Shown: piece after piece, positions 1 to 12,133 of the stretch | Layout of the letters: each line of letters opens with the position of its first letter | How positions within the stretch are numbered: position 1 is the stretch's first letter | Origin: Dipodascopsis uninucleata var. uninucleata | Taxonomy: Eukaryota > Ascomycota > Lipomycetes > Lipomycetales > Lipomycetaceae | Length of the DNA: 64,000 nt | Direction: 5' to 3' | Assembly: GCA_030568195.1 (NCBI GenBank) | Contig: JAJLTO010000004.1 | Span: forward strand, 1,178,001 to 1,242,000 | Notes under the pieces: model-generated | What the model saw: the letters and a program-made list of their open reading frames with translations, nothing else | Database searches by the model: none | What the model was told of the DNA's origin: nothing | Program-made: the position numbers and the translations under genes

Positions 1-972
1 GAGAGTTTCCGGGGAGATCGCCGTCTGCGTCGCAGTGGATTTCGCTTGCTGGTATCAGGACTTCCATCGGATTGTAGCTGGCAGGTATGTTGCGTTTTAA
101 TGATAGTGCTATACGCGTTGTGCTGCTCTTAAAAGCTGGTACTTCAGAGTATCGCCAAAATTATATCTTTAAATTTATAGGTGGTCAAAATTCATTAGAG
201 AACATATTATTAACATTCTGTCCCTTGGGAATCTTTAACATATTAGGATCTGAAAGATTTTGCTCGACGTGCAAATATTGATATTTTATTCGCTGATGTC
301 TCTAGAGATCGTGATGGATCGGGGTAAGCGCAGATTAATTGTTAGCTAATATTAGAGAGCTTGCCTAATATTTTTCTGATTCTAGTGTCATTGAAGTAGA
401 GAGAGAAGACGATCTAGAAGTTGCAATGGAAAAACTTGATGGTGATGAAATTAAAGGGTCTCGAGTTACTCTTACGAAAGATGTAAGGAACTTATAATTA
501 ATGATCTACTTAAAGCTTATGATACGATAAATTTTAACAAAATTTTGAACAGATTTCGGATGAAAGGGATCGTGACCGCTCTAGATCTCCTTACAGAGGC
601 TCTCCACCACCTCGTAGATCTTATCACGATGATGGATATCGCCGAAGACGTGATTACTCGAGATCGCCTCCTCCACGTAGAGGTGGTAGAAGGGATGACT
701 ACAGAAGTAATCGTAGACGTGACCGTAATCGCCATGATAATAGGGAACGTGAGCCTCGTCGTGACAGTCGTGATGGTCGAGATGATAGAGACGACAGGGT
801 TAATAGAGACGTTGATGATCGCGAAGAGCGTGCTCTTGATGATGAGGATCGTCGTGAGAGCAGGGGAGCACCGATGGATGAAGATTATAGCGAGCACAAT
901 TCAGACAGAGAAGTTCGCAATGGTGACAAAGATGAGAATCATAACCCGGTAGACTCAGGATCGGAAAACTAG
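1..972 (+). CDS. SR-type splicing factor, Srp2/SRSF1-like (5' end outside window)
   Basis: The 5' part, including any first RRM, lies before base 1. I read four exons, 1-84, 247-323, 386-482 and 553-972, with GT-AG introns of 162, 62 and 70 bases; the frame is kept across all junctions and ends at TAG 970-972 (225 codons in the window). Exons 1-3 encode an RRM of the pseudo-RRM type of SR proteins: FRLLVSGLPSDCSWQ, then DLKDFARR, carrying the SWQDLKD signature. Exon 4 is the tail, rich in R, D, S and E (RDRDRSRSPYRGSPPPRRS near its start). Such proteins bind exonic enhancers and guide splice-site choice in the nucleus. The tail is dominated by RD, RE and DR pairs more than RS pairs. The closest remembered relatives are S. 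pombe Srp2 and its ascomycete orthologues. Family certain, exact orthologue likely. Confidence 0.85.
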
Positions 973-3088
973 TTCATGGTTTGTTGTCAATCAAATGTTT
1001 CCAGATCTTTATGTTTTCCCTTTGAACGACTAAAAACAAATGCCGTCTTTTTTCCTGTATCTTTACTTATTTTCCCAAAAAAAAATGTGTCTATGAGATT
1101 TCGAATTTTCGATGGCAATGTACGGTTAGTCTTGTTTATCGTCACACTGTCAGTTATTGTTATTTACCAACGGACGGCTAATAACCTCTATGTATCTCAA
1201 TTCTCTTTCTCAGATATCTTATAATGTTTTTACTAGTATTGATTTCTGTTTGTTTGTTTTTCGTCATTTTTTATTATTTCTGTTTATAAGTCTTATATTG
1301 ACGGATCTGATTATCATTATTATAGTAGTTTATTAAAGATCACTTGTTTTATATGGTGTACGCTACGTGAAAAAAGACGATTTGTGTTTAATTATAGTGA
1401 CTGTTATGATACTTTTGACAAATAATTTGTCGGCTTTATCATGGCTGCTACTACTACTATCACTATTCTCTATTGTCAATTTGATTGTTAGTAATGTTGT
1501 TTACTACTACTGTGTTGTTTTTGTGTTGAGTCGTCGTTGATTTTATTTAGTCCATATGTCGAGTTTGTTGATGTCATGTCGATACATGATATTTAAAAAC
1601 TGAAATGGAATATCCATGCTCTTCTTGAGAGACAGTCAAGGAGGTAGGTCTGTATACAAATATACGATAGAGTTAAATATACAAATGTACATATACGTGC
1701 ATGCATATCTCGCTCTACTTAAAGTGGTAATTTTGTACGTAAAAGGTAGGCACAATGAATATGGGTTACATGAATTATAAAAATCCAGGATTTTATAGAA
1801 AGCCGAATGAGATCCCCTTTCTCCCCGGAATATGCTTGGCTATTTTTATCATCAGTTTTACGTTAATCACAATTTCAGTACAAAGATTATCGTAGATATC
1901 TAAATATAAAACTGAATTTCTCGTGATTATAACAGACAAAATATGGTACATCCACATTTATTAAACTTCAATTTTTTGAGAGAAATAAAACAAAAAAAAT
2001 CAGATTCCATGCCTAAAACAAGCAATTTTATTTCTCACCGCCCTAGTCTGTTTTCCTTTATCTTTCAAACATAAATACGTTTCCTTGATAATATTAATAA
2101 GTCGAAAGAGGTTCGATATAACGTCATCAACAAAGAACAATAAGCCAACATCTTTCAATTGAAACAAGATAAAAAAAATTAGAGTGAATCCAGCTAGAAC
2201 AAAACCAAAAAATATGTCTACTGCGGTGAACTAAGAGAGTACTGTGAACTGCTCTCCTTTAAGATGGCAAGGAACGATAAACGGAGAACAAAAGACTGAA
2301 AAATCATGAGGAAGATAAAATCAATAACAAAGGAAGTCTTCAATCCAAAAGAATGATACTACTGTATGATGTAACGCTCAAGGTATGACAGGGTGCACTT
2401 AAAGCGTTCGAAAAAAATGACTGAAATATTACTGCAAAAATGTAAATAATGAGCGTACGAAATTAACCAAATCTGAAAAAATCACAAGCTGTTAATATTA
2501 AAGCACCAATAAGTTCAATACACGTTGAACTCAGCCAAAAGTATCATTTGATCTTACCTTAACCATGAGCGGGAAATCAAAAAAATTAAACAAAGTAAAA
2601 ACCACCAATGAACGACTGTGGAAACCAAAACCGGTAACCAAAAGAACCAAACACCAGAATCCAGAATCCATTAATGAATGAAAAAACAATAAACAATATT
2701 ATCGCAGAGAGAGAATTATCACATTAGAATGAGTGTGCCATGAAATATAATATCGAACAAGGTAAAAAGAAATAACGGTTCTTCGCCGGAAACACTTGTA
2801 TGATATAGCTGTTGACTTTTGAAAAATGATATGCATGCTATGTTACTAATTATATCAACTAAAGGCAGATTTAGAATGCTGATTTTGATATTAGTAATCA
2901 TTAGAATCTAATTCATTGCAAAAACGAAGAAAACGTACCATATTCGAAAGGCCATGCAATGAGAGAAGTATCAGAAATAAAACGGTCCATAGTAAACAAC
3001 ACTATTAGTCAATTGATAAAATATTGAAAGTAGATTGAAGAGATCAACATGAATGGTTCACCAGCTGAATTAAGACTGTTATAGTAAA
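973..3088. other. Convergent intergenic region, SR gene to Rho2 gene
   Basis: No gene seen. The two flanking genes converge here. The plus strand is T-rich from about 980 to 1560 and clearly A-rich from about 1900 to 3080, as expected if each half is the pyrimidine-rich 3' UTR and terminator zone of its neighbour. Short ORFs at 976-1224 and 2719-2901 look like chance. Confidence 0.6.
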
Positions 3089-4226
3089 CTACAGAATAGT
3101 GCAGCAGGTAGTTTGTGTTCGTTGACCGACTAATAAGCTAGCTCTCGTAGCGGCCTCAAAAACATTATCTACACCTTCACCGGTAAGAGCTGAGCATTCG
3201 ATATATTTACGCGCACCAACTTGTCTAGCCACCAGTTCAGCCTCACTAGGGGAGACAAATTGTTGATTTCGTCTTCTCATTCTTTCCACGAAGTCTGGAT
3301 CATTACGTAGGTCCTTTTTCAGTCCAACAAGGATGATCGGAGTATTAGGACACAATTCGTTGATCTCTATAATCCACTAAAAGAATAAAATAAGCCGTTA
3401 GTAATTCGAGATAAATAAAATACCGACAAGATTAAAACATAGTTAGTTACCTTAGAAGACACGTTATCTAAAGAATCTAAGGTATCCACAGCGAAGCCTA
3501 CTAGGATTACATGTGCTTTAGCATATGAGAGTGGCCGCAGTCGCTGCATAAAAAAATAATCCGTTAGTCTCGTAATCAAGGGCGATGCAAGATTTTTGTC
3601 TCTAATTTGACAAAAGCAGACAAGTACTGTTGCAATCATACCTCGTATTCTTCCTGACCACTAAATTTGAATTATGTCAGTATACGATCACAAAGCTCAA
3701 CTAATCAGAAAAGATTCTATTACTTACGCTGTATCCCAGAGAGCAAGCTGAACGGATTTTCCATCCACCTATAGAAAAGTATAATTGCATCAGATTACCT
3801 ACTTTCACAGACACTATACGGGGGGCCAAGAAATCTCATATAGGAGTACGACATACCCTGCAGTCAGTTACGTAAGTCTCGAATACAGTAGGAACCTAAC
3901 AGATTAATAAGATATTGTCAATATACAGCTACTTGTTGCATCAAATGCTCGTACTAATCTGGCTCACATGTTCCTATATAGTAATAAGCATAACAATCGT
4001 CAGTTAGCTGCTCCCTAATATTGAGGAATAAGGAAAAAAAATTCCGCTATGCATGGAATTCATTCTAGAGACTCACCTTTGGAAATTCTCCTAGAGTAAA
4101 CACACTGAGTAGTGACGTTTTGCCACATGCTCCGTCACCGACAATGACCAATTTTCTAACATACAATTTTACATCAGTACAATGAACAGCAGTACAAACC
4201 CGTTGTCGATGCTCGACCACATCCAT
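3089..4226 (-). CDS. rho2: Rho-family small GTPase, Rho2 type
   Basis: Seven exons on the minus strand: 4077-4226, 3968-3973 (6 bases), 3857-3895, 3728-3768, 3642-3660 (19 bases), 3451-3543 and 3089-3376. Together they give 211 residues, normal for Rho proteins. Visible parts are the P-loop GDGACGKT (residues 30-37), switch I ending [13 protein letters not shown], switch II WDTAGQEEYERLRPLSY, LKKDLR in the guanine-specificity loop, CSALTGEG, and the C-terminal CaaX box CTIL, preceded by another Cys that could be palmitoylated. [18 protein letters not shown] and the C-terminal segment fit Rho2 rather than Rho1, Rho3 or Cdc42. In yeasts Rho2 acts at the plasma membrane on cell-wall glucan synthesis and the cell-integrity pathway. 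The N-terminal 20 residues before RKLVIVG are unusual; the ATG at 4226 follows an in-frame stop, so this start is the simplest reading. Confidence 0.92.
3968..3973 (-). other. 6-base microexon of the Rho2 gene
   Basis: The six bases GAACAT (minus strand) are preceded by a good acceptor (TATATAG) and followed by a good donor (GTGAGC). They encode Glu-His, exactly the two residues missing between FPK of the first exon and VPTVFE of the third when compared with yeast Rho2 (FPEQYHPTVFE). The flanking introns are 103 bases (3974-4076) and 72 bases (3896-3967). Both junctions are phase 0, so inclusion or skipping keeps the frame. Confidence 0.75.
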
Positions 4227-7200
4227 TAAACCCTCTGCTTCCAAAATTATATGCCTGGCCCCTTCAGGTCTCTATCTGACGATCCACAACTATTAATTTC
4301 CCCGCGCGCCAGGAAATATAGTAACCGTATCGATAATCACACAAGTGAACGCTATGCCGTCAAGTGTTTATCTGAGTATAAACACGGCCGAAGCCAGTAC
4401 AATTTCTCTCAAGAACAGACATAGATGGACATTAAAATGTACAAAGCAGTGCATAGCAGAACTATGCAGTATCTAATGCCTTAGACAATGCATATCCAAC
4501 AGTGAAAGCTATTATCAGATTGGCGCACATATCTTCTTGACACGATACAGGAGCTCTCATTCTTCTGCACACCCCATACAACCCCTCTCCTTCTCTTGCT
4601 CCGAAGACAGCATGAGACAGACGCTGACTGCACTTAATACATTCGAGGACAGAGGCCTGGGATACTAATGCACCATGAACTAGAATGATGAGAACTAGAC
4701 TTACCGGCGAATGACGTCGCGATTGGCCATTGAGTTTGGTCGGATTGAAATTTCGGATGAAAGCAGAGCGTAGCTGCTAGGTAGACGAATGCAAGGAATA
4801 AATACAAAGAGACAATCAAGCAGATAACGAAGAATCTAATAGGGACAAGACTGTTTGCTTGCTCTTGGGCACATAACAAAAATCATTAAAGACTTTGCAG
4901 AATTCCAGTGCTCAGTGTTGATGGTTAACTGAGAAAATAGTTGTGCCTTTGAATTGTGAGTGGTGACGATCTAAAGAGAAAAAAGAGGAAATATGTTTGC
5001 ACCTTATTTTTGTTTTTGCGTTTACTTTATTTTCTCAGCACCCTTACAGATAGCATTAAATATGACTATCTCAAAATTACGTATACTTAGAGCGGCGGAA
5101 CTTCAGAGTGCCGATTTTTCTTGAAGACAGCTTCTAAGCTTGCTTTCTGGTATATGTCCAGTTACTAAGTTTTATTATTAAATTTTACATATATTTAAAC
5201 AGTGTGATATAAGTGCTAGCTCTAGCATTTATTTGTTCATTTAATTCAGCTGCTCACTGTCTGATCGGGCTTGCCGTAAGACAGCCGCTAGTGAACATCT
5301 AGTGCTCTAAAGTCCATGATTACCCAGAAGGTAAGCGAATATGCGCTGTGTGGATCAGACGGTAAGGATTTGCCGAAGAGATAATGCTTATACGTGCAAA
5401 GTACAGCCAGCCGCTCTGTATAGTCTCTAATACAGACAGACGCCGCAGTCTAGCTGAACAGGTACACAATTCCTCATGTTCTCGTTGTCAAGCCTGCGCT
5501 TGCTGTAGCAACCCTTTAAACACGTCCATAGCTTCGCTAGCCATCCGAGAACGGTCTTGCTCGAGTCTGTTTACATACGTACGGTACAGATACATGTTAT
5601 GAGAGAACTCATAATGGTACTACGGAGCTATTTTCGCCACTGACGTCGTCTCGCTCGATGTCTGCAGTTAGCCTCTCTATAGGTTTGAGCGTTGTCAACG
5701 CGCAAGTGTTAGAGGCGCACCAGCTATACTGCGTCTTGTAAGAAAGTCTGGTTTGCGACGCACTAGGCTAGAAACTTGTGTCTGTGGGCTAGGCAGCAAA
5801 TACTGCAATTCTAGCGAGAAGAATTGCACTGAGCGATAACATCATGTCACAGAGTAATGCACATTGTCAAGCCAAATGCACTTACATGTATACATTCAGG
5901 AACACAATCGGACCGCTAACTCGCGTGGATTTTCAACATAGCATGCTGTGCGAAGACGCATAAATCATCGCGCATTAATAGTATCTGTAGATTTATATCA
6001 GCGCCTTCTTGAGGGCTACTTTCTCTCTGTATGATGTGGCCCGCTTTGGACCGGGACCTGACTTTAATGTTCTGTCCCAAAGCTTCCGAGTAGCGGATTA
6101 TGTAATCTCAGTGTAGTGTAAGATCATATTCTGCGAATATTACATAACACAGACACAATTATGCAGTATCCTTGGCTCAGTAGTCTGGGATTGTACTATT
6201 AGTAAAGCAGGACCGTTCAATCAGAGCAGTGCTTCTGTGTATTTTCTCGTGGCTTCCGTGGAGGGTTGTGGTTAGCTAGAGAATACCCCGAATGCGGGTT
6301 TAGAGCCACTAGAGCGAAACTGGTAGGCACTTCCTAATATGCAGAGATACTTGCTTTAATGGGACCTCAAAGGTATTTTTACCGCTTTTAGCTAATCTAG
6401 TAAGTATTGTATTAGGGTTTTATATCTTAGAGGAGAGAAAGTCGCACAAATGAGACTGGGACCCATCGAGCTTTTAGTGAGCAGGTAAGTGGTACGGAAA
6501 GAAGTAGTAAGCAAGATTTAGGAAGGCGCAGGGCAAAAGAAAGGGCGAAAATGAGGTTTTCCCATTTAAAAGGAAAAAATACGGCTTAGTAATTGTTCTA
6601 GAGATTTTTATTCGTTGTATAAGTTATGCGACGACTGAGAGCATATATATAGTAAAGATTATAAATGGAAAATACGATAGAGCACGGAGGGAAAATAAAA
6701 GTGTGTAAATTTTCATCGCAAATTGGATAGATTCCACCTTCTAATGAGCGAGTCCTTGAAGGCACCACCGACAATAGAAAAAAAAATAGAAAAAAAACAT
6801 CTACTTGCTTCCTTAGAATGGCTGGCTACGCAAAGTAGTTATAATATGTGCCCAAAAGTCGTAGGTCTTGTAACCATGTAGTGCTCGTAATAAGCGACCA
6901 AGAACCGTCAGTAAATGTTCCCCATTCTATAGTGGGAAGAAAAAAAAAAGGTCGATTGGATGTTATTATACCTTTTTTCACTCTGTAGCAGCAGCAAAAA
7001 TACACACTGCAGTCGAGGCACACTATAAACTATCTTAGCCAATCTACGTATACACGTCTTCTCTCACATACATTACATATATTCACCTGTATGTGTATAC
7101 ATATATATATCTAGACAGTGATTACTGCTTGATAAAGGCGATCGTGTGGATTTCCTGAAGGCGCAGGAAGTAATCTGTATCTACAATTAATCGGCATCTT

Positions 7201-8099
7201 TTGACGACAAGAATTCATCCCTTTACCTGTCCAACTGTCATCAGGCAGAATTCTATTATTATTTAACGACACTGCCAGTACCTCGTCTGCTACATATAGA
7301 TAAATATTTATATTGTGACGCGGACGATACTGGTACTGATATATGTGTATCCAGAAATAGACAGACGCCGATTTATACCTTGGTATATATGGTTGCCTGC
7401 GTGTACTCTTTGGCAGGAACTTTCACCGAGAGATATTGTCATCAGACGGAAGAATAGGTAGTATACGATATATTCATATATATATACCTGTGTGTATGGT
7501 ATTTTGATTATTATACATACAGGCGTATATACATAGAATTTACTTGCACAGGTAAGTGGTTACGTGGTGCTCTTTGTAACCACTAGTTTGTACGTTTTGT
7601 GATTATCTGATGCTTCGACTGTCGGCCAAGCGACTATGGGATCTGTATTTTGTGACTGCGATTGCGAATGCTGAGGTACTACCATGTATTATGGCTTTGA
7701 AGGTGTTGGCATCTTGAATTAGTGTCGTATGATGGACACTACTGGCCAGGAAAGGATCATAGTCAGACAGCATACTGGAATATGAGATTTTACCATTTCA
7801 GCTTCAGTTATCAGCTTTTATTTATCAAACTGTTACGGAAACCTTTCTTGTTTCTTTTTTGTCTCTGCCAAACGAGTAAGAGCTGATAAGAACTGAACTG
7901 TGTATAATTATCGGTTCCGAAAATGAGTAAAAACATTGTGATTTCTCGATAACAGTACGAATCATCGAAATTATAGGTTACAGTGGGGCTTTGCAATCTC
8001 AGATCGGAGTCTTTGGCAGCGAAGCATCTTATATATGTCAAGTGGATTTGTCTCTTTTAATTTTATGTATACTGACAACATTGTAGAAAAGTCATCACA
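4227..8099. other. Long divergent spacer between Rho2 and NST1
   Basis: Promoter and leader space for both flanking genes. I see no confident gene. TA-rich runs lie at about 7040-7110 and 7470-7500, and GA-rich stretches near 6420-6560. A cysteine-containing open frame with a hydrophobic segment lies at 4462-4776 on the minus strand (listed separately). Other short ORFs here (5384-5602, 6826-7023, 7811-8041) have no recognisable features. Confidence 0.5.
4462..4776 (-). other. Open frame with signal-like and Cys-rich segments, no Met
   Basis: An open reading frame without an in-frame ATG before its hydrophobic stretch (SLVLIILVHGALVSQAS). Downstream it has five cysteines in about 50 residues (ECIKC, GVC, VSCQEDMC) and ends at TAG 4462-4464. 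The hydrophobic stretch resembles a secretory signal with an AxA-like end. It could be the downstream exon of a small secreted protein whose start exon I cannot identify, or chance in the Rho2 upstream region. I do not recognise a family. Confidence 0.2.
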
Positions 8100-11000
8100 A
8101 TGACTAGTTTAGATCCTGCACCTATATCCACGGTATCAGCAGAGCAACATACAAATAATCCTTTTACTGATGAAAAATATGAAGCAGTAGCAACTGCGGC
8201 TAAGGTTCCACAAATATCCAACACTAATAGTAGTGGAATCGCTTCTAATTCGGGCAAAAAGAAAAAGAAGAAACGTAAAGGAGGAACTTCTGCTGTTGTA
8301 AATGCCTCGACTAACGGTTCTGGTACTGCTACCAACAGAGAAATGACCGTCGACACTACGGGCGAGATAACAAATAACGAGCAAGGGGATCTATTTATTA
8401 CAGGGATTGTTGATATTATCTCTCAAGATGATCAGACGAGTGGTGCAGCCTCAGGATCGAAAAAGGCAAAAAAGAAAAAGAAAAAGAAAAGCAATACCAA
8501 TAACAGCAATAATAATGCTATAGATGGCAATGCGGGTGTTTCTAAAGAAGTCGACAGCCGGCAGCTCAATGCCACGACTATTAACAGCACTACTAATCAC
8601 AAAAATAAGTCTAACGATCGAATATGGAATACCAACACAAACGAGGAGCGAGAGAGGATAAAGGACTTCTGGCTAAGCTTAGGCGAGGACGAGCGCAGAA
8701 GCTTAGTGAAGGTTGAAAAGGAGGCAGTTCTTCGAAAGATGAAAGAGCAGCAAAAGCACAGCTGTAGCTGTTCCGTATGCGGTCGAAAACGAAATGCGAT
8801 TGAAGAGGAACTCGAGGTACTATACGATGCTTATTATGAAGAACTAGAACAGTATGCCAATCAACAGCAGAGATACGGTCCAGTACCTCCACCATCTCTA
8901 CGCCTTCCTTATGGAGCACTCGGTTCGCATTCTTCAGCACGTGTTAGAGAGTTAGCAGATGACGAGGAGGAGGATGAATTAGATGATGATGACGATTTCT
9001 CTGATCCTGATTCGGCGGATCTTATTTCTCATGATATATCCAGAGACTTCTTCGATTTTGGCCATAGCTTAACTGTTCAAGAAGGTATTCTCACTGTTGC
9101 TGATGATCTTTTGAAAAATGATGGCAAGAAATTCATAGAAATGATGGAACAGCTTGCCGAGCGCCGTATGGCCCGTGAGGAGGAAGCTTTAGCCGCAACA
9201 GAATATGAAGATGACGAAGACTATGATGACGAAGAAGAAGAGGAAGAGGAAGAGGAAGAATATGATGATGAGGAAGATGATGATATCGACTCCATGAGCG
9301 AAGAACAACGAATGGAAGAGGGCCGACGTATGTTTCAGATATTCGCAGCTCGCATGTTTGAACAGAGAGTTCTTACTGCATACCGAGAGAAAGTTGCACA
9401 AGAGAGACAGCGAAAACTTCTAGAGGAGCTTGAGGAAGAGAATAGGTTACGTGAGGAGCGAGAGTTGAAGAAAGCCAAAGAGAAGGAAAAGAAGAAGGAC
9501 AAAAAGAGACAACAGAAACTTGCGAAAGAAGAGGAACGGATAAGGCGTGAAGCAGAGAAAGCTGCAGAGGAAGCTCTTCAGAAGGAAGAAGAACTTCGTA
9601 AAGCCGAGGAGCTTCGCAAGAAGAGGGAGGAGCAGCGCTTAAAGAAGGAGGCTGAAAAAAGAGCTCAAGAAGAAGAGCGACATCGGAGAGAAGAAGAGCT
9701 TCGAAGAAAACGCTTGCAAGAGGAGAAAGAGCGAGAAGCAGAGAGAGAGCGCAAAAGGAAGGAGAAGGAAGAGAGAGAGCGTAAGCGAAAAGAGAAAGAA
9801 GAGCAAGCGAGAAGAGAACGCGAGCTGAGAGAACAACAAGAGCGTGACCTGAAATTGAAGAGAGAGAAAGAAGAACAGGAACATCGAAGGTTGGAGATGG
9901 AACGAAAACAGCGAGAAGAGAGAGAAAAACAAGAATCTCTTGAAGCTGAACGTCAGCGTTTAGAGAAAGAGTCTCGTGAGCGCGAATTAAAGGAGCGTGA
10001 AGCTCGTGCTCGTAAAGAATCTCTCCAGAGAGAGTTGTATATAAAACGACTTCAGCAACAACCTGCCCAGCAAGTTGGCCAATCTTCTTCTCACGTTCCA
10101 TTTTCTCAACCTCAAGCAATCTCATATTCACAAAACAAGCAGCAATCAAGTTTTTTTGCGAATTCCGTTACTCCAGTTGCAAATGGAGCAGCTGCGTCAT
10201 ATTCACAGACTGTTGCATCGTCGATGCCATCTTCACAAACTCCTCTGAAAGTTGCTTCTTCTCGAAGCAATTTCACACCGTTACAGATGACTACCAGAGC
10301 TGCTACATCCACATCTTCATCGCCTTCGTCACCTTCATTGAATTCCTTGCCTTCACATCTACCGCATGTACCTCCTATGTCACCTTCACAGCAGCCTAAT
10401 CAGCTACCGTCGCTCTCAATTCTCTCTAGATCACTTGGTCTTAATGATTATTCCCTTGATCAATCAACAGCTGTTTCTACAACAGGTAGAGCAGATCATG
10501 CTGTAAATTCGATCTCACTTGGATTATACAATAGTAGTATCAGCTCGAACAATCATTCTGCTATTCCGTCAGCGACTGGACCACCAGGATATAGAGGGTT
10601 TACATCGCCATTGAGTCCTAATGGATTAGGAGGTACAGCATCGCCAGCGACACGACAAGGACAACTTAACCGATCAAGTTTTGTTGGTCTTGACTACATA
10701 CCTGCAGGACATCATATGCCTACAGTTCCAAATTTCCCGTTTGCAAGCTCAACTAATGCGCCAGCGCCGCTTAATCTACCGCCTATTTCAACTGGTGCTC
10801 CTAGTGGCATGGCACTATCATCACGCAGCAGTACGCCAGTTGCTAATGACGTATTGCAGCAGTCCGCTACAAGTGCAGTTGGAACGCCTGTTTTAAATGA
10901 AAATAGACTCTCAGTTGGTGGTTTTGAGGCTGTTAGCAACACAAATACCGTTGGACCTAATGGACTGGGCCAATTATCACCAAAGTCGAAGCCTATACAG

Positions 11001-11651
11001 CGGCCGCATCCAATACGACGACCATCTGGCAATATATCTAGAGGCGAGGATCAGTTTGGAAATTACGGTATTATTATCGGTAATGAGGATTTTATTGGAA
11101 CAGAGCCTCCAGTAATGGGAAGCAGAGCTCTTTATAAGGAGGACGATGAAGATATTTTGGAAGGCATGGCGGGTACTTTTTTTCAGCCGTCCGCTCGACA
11201 TGCGTATTCCAGTGCTACAAACAGTAGTAATGGTATTGTTGCTAATACAAGCAATCATAGCAGCAGTAGCAACAATGAGGATGACCTTGATACTATCAAT
11301 AATAGTTTAAGCGGGAATGTCAGTATTAATACCCATAGCAACAATGTTTTTACGACAGTTCCTCCTACTACGGCATCTTCCAAGGCGCAAGGTTCAACTC
11401 CTGTCGGTAATACGAGAAGTTTGTTCTCACAATCGAGTCTCTTTTTCGATCCTATTGGATCGTCGAATCGATTAGCAGCAGAGCAAACATCCTCACTTTT
11501 TGGAAATACATGGAATGTGGGATTGGGACTTGCAACAGGACCAACTTCAACTAATCCAGCTGCTACTGTACCAGCACCTGCTATGAGTCCGTGGTCTGAC
11601 GCATGGAGTAATGATAACCTTAATAATCATAACAATCGAAAGCGGATGTAG
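8100..11651 (+). CDS. NST1: NST1-like stress response protein
   Basis: Single-exon gene of 1183 codons. The conserved NST1 core is at about residues 174-260: [20 protein letters not shown], then the Cys cluster [12 protein letters not shown], then [20 protein letters not shown]. It follows lysine-rich patches (KKKKKK) and is followed by a very acidic segment at about 365-400, a long charged coiled coil at about 415-660 built of E, R and K, and a disordered Ser/Thr/Pro/Asn-rich C-terminal half ending [13 protein letters not shown]1 is a fungal protein named for its negative effect on salt tolerance in budding yeast, where it interacts with the splicing factor Msl1 and with processing bodies. 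The ATG is directly followed by the family-like N-terminus and lies just downstream of stops. The molecular function of the family is not well defined. Confidence 0.9.
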   Translation: MTSLDPAPISTVSAEQHTNNPFTDEKYEAVATAAKVPQISNTNSSGIASNSGKKKKKKRKGGTSAVVNASTNGSGTATNREMTVDTTGEITNNEQGDLFITGIVDIISQDDQTSGAASGSKKAKKKKKKKSNTNNSNNNAIDGNAGVSKEVDSRQLNATTINSTTNHKNKSNDRIWNTNTNEERERIKDFWLSLGEDERRSLVKVEKEAVLRKMKEQQKHSCSCSVCGRKRNAIEEELEVLYDAYYEELEQYANQQQRYGPVPPPSLRLPYGALGSHSSARVRELADDEEEDELDDDDDFSDPDSADLISHDISRDFFDFGHSLTVQEGILTVADDLLKNDGKKFIEMMEQLAERRMAREEEALAATEYEDDEDYDDEEEEEEEEEEYDDEEDDDIDSMSEEQRMEEGRRMFQIFAARMFEQRVLTAYREKVAQERQRKLLEELEEENRLREERELKKAKEKEKKKDKKRQQKLAKEEERIRREAEKAAEEALQKEEELRKAEELRKKREEQRLKKEAEKRAQEEERHRREEELRRKRLQEEKEREAERERKRKEKEERERKRKEKEEQARRERELREQQERDLKLKREKEEQEHRRLEMERKQREEREKQESLEAERQRLEKESRERELKEREARARKESLQRELYIKRLQQQPAQQVGQSSSHVPFSQPQAISYSQNKQQSSFFANSVTPVANGAAASYSQTVASSMPSSQTPLKVASSRSNFTPLQMTTRAATSTSSSPSSPSLNSLPSHLPHVPPMSPSQQPNQLPSLSILSRSLGLNDYSLDQSTAVSTTGRADHAVNSISLGLYNSSISSNNHSAIPSATGPPGYRGFTSPLSPNGLGGTASPATRQGQLNRSSFVGLDYIPAGHHMPTVPNFPFASSTNAPAPLNLPPISTGAPSGMALSSRSSTPVANDVLQQSATSAVGTPVLNENRLSVGGFEAVSNTNTVGPNGLGQLSPKSKPIQRPHPIRRPSGNISRGEDQFGNYGIIIGNEDFIGTEPPVMGSRALYKEDDEDILEGMAGTFFQPSARHAYSSATNSSNGIVANTSNHSSSSNNEDDLDTINNSLSGNVSINTHSNNVFTTVPPTTASSKAQGSTPVGNTRSLFSQSSLFFDPIGSSNRLAAEQTSSLFGNTWNVGLGLATGPTSTNPAATVPAPAMSPWSDAWSNDNLNNHNNRKRM
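9208..9288 (+). repeat. GA-rich low-complexity tract in NST1 (acidic run)
   Basis: GAA/GAG/GAT codons encode an uninterrupted Glu/Asp run inside NST1. The purine-only stretch continues in weaker form through the coiled coil to about base 10000. It also produces long antisense open frames (for example 9373-10149) by codon bias. Confidence 0.8.
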
Positions 11652-12133
11652 ATAGATATTTCAAAGTCATTATTTTTGTGATTATTAGTCTTTGCATCGG
11701 TGAATAGGATTGCCTTAACTTCACGTCACGTTCACGTGATAAAATTGAACAAGATAACTGGTTATTATGGTCATTTATTATGTACTTCTTACTAGATTAG
11801 TATGTGTGGCATCTTCTTATTGTGTGATGTACTCTGTCTTGTATGTTTTTATCCCTTGTCTTTTATGTTAAATATGTGCGCTAGTTATTCTTTTGTGTCT
11901 TCTTTCTGCCTGTTTTCTTTTTTAAATAGTATGGCATGCAATGTTCTAAAGATCCTCGTTATTTTGCTCTCAAGTCTGGACTTCATGTAAAACAATAATA
12001 TATCACAATCATAAAAGTCACTAGATCAAATTAATTATTATATACAACGAATATATCAACAACTAATTACATGAGCACTAAACATCAAACAAACATGTGA
12101 GATCGATCGTACTCTATGAACTCATCAATGTTG
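11652..12133. other. Convergent 3' region, NST1 and mL40
   Basis: No gene seen. The plus strand is T-rich to about 11950 (NST1 side) and then A-rich to 12130 (mL40 side), consistent with two 3' ends facing each other. Confidence 0.55.

Noticed and set aside
545-952. 135-codon plus-strand frame starting at 545
   Set aside because: It is the wrong frame of the SR-protein tail; the spliced frame gives the RS/RD-rich domain.
4156-4199. Possible 44-base intron near the Rho2 N-terminus (GTTTGT...GTTAG)
   Set aside because: Removing it would put the P-loop out of frame, whereas the unspliced sequence is open from the ATG into RKLVIVG.
9373-10149. 258-codon open frame antisense to NST1
   Set aside because: It mirrors the GA-rich coiled-coil codons of NST1; the translated protein is a Leu/Ser/Phe-rich shadow with no independent feature.
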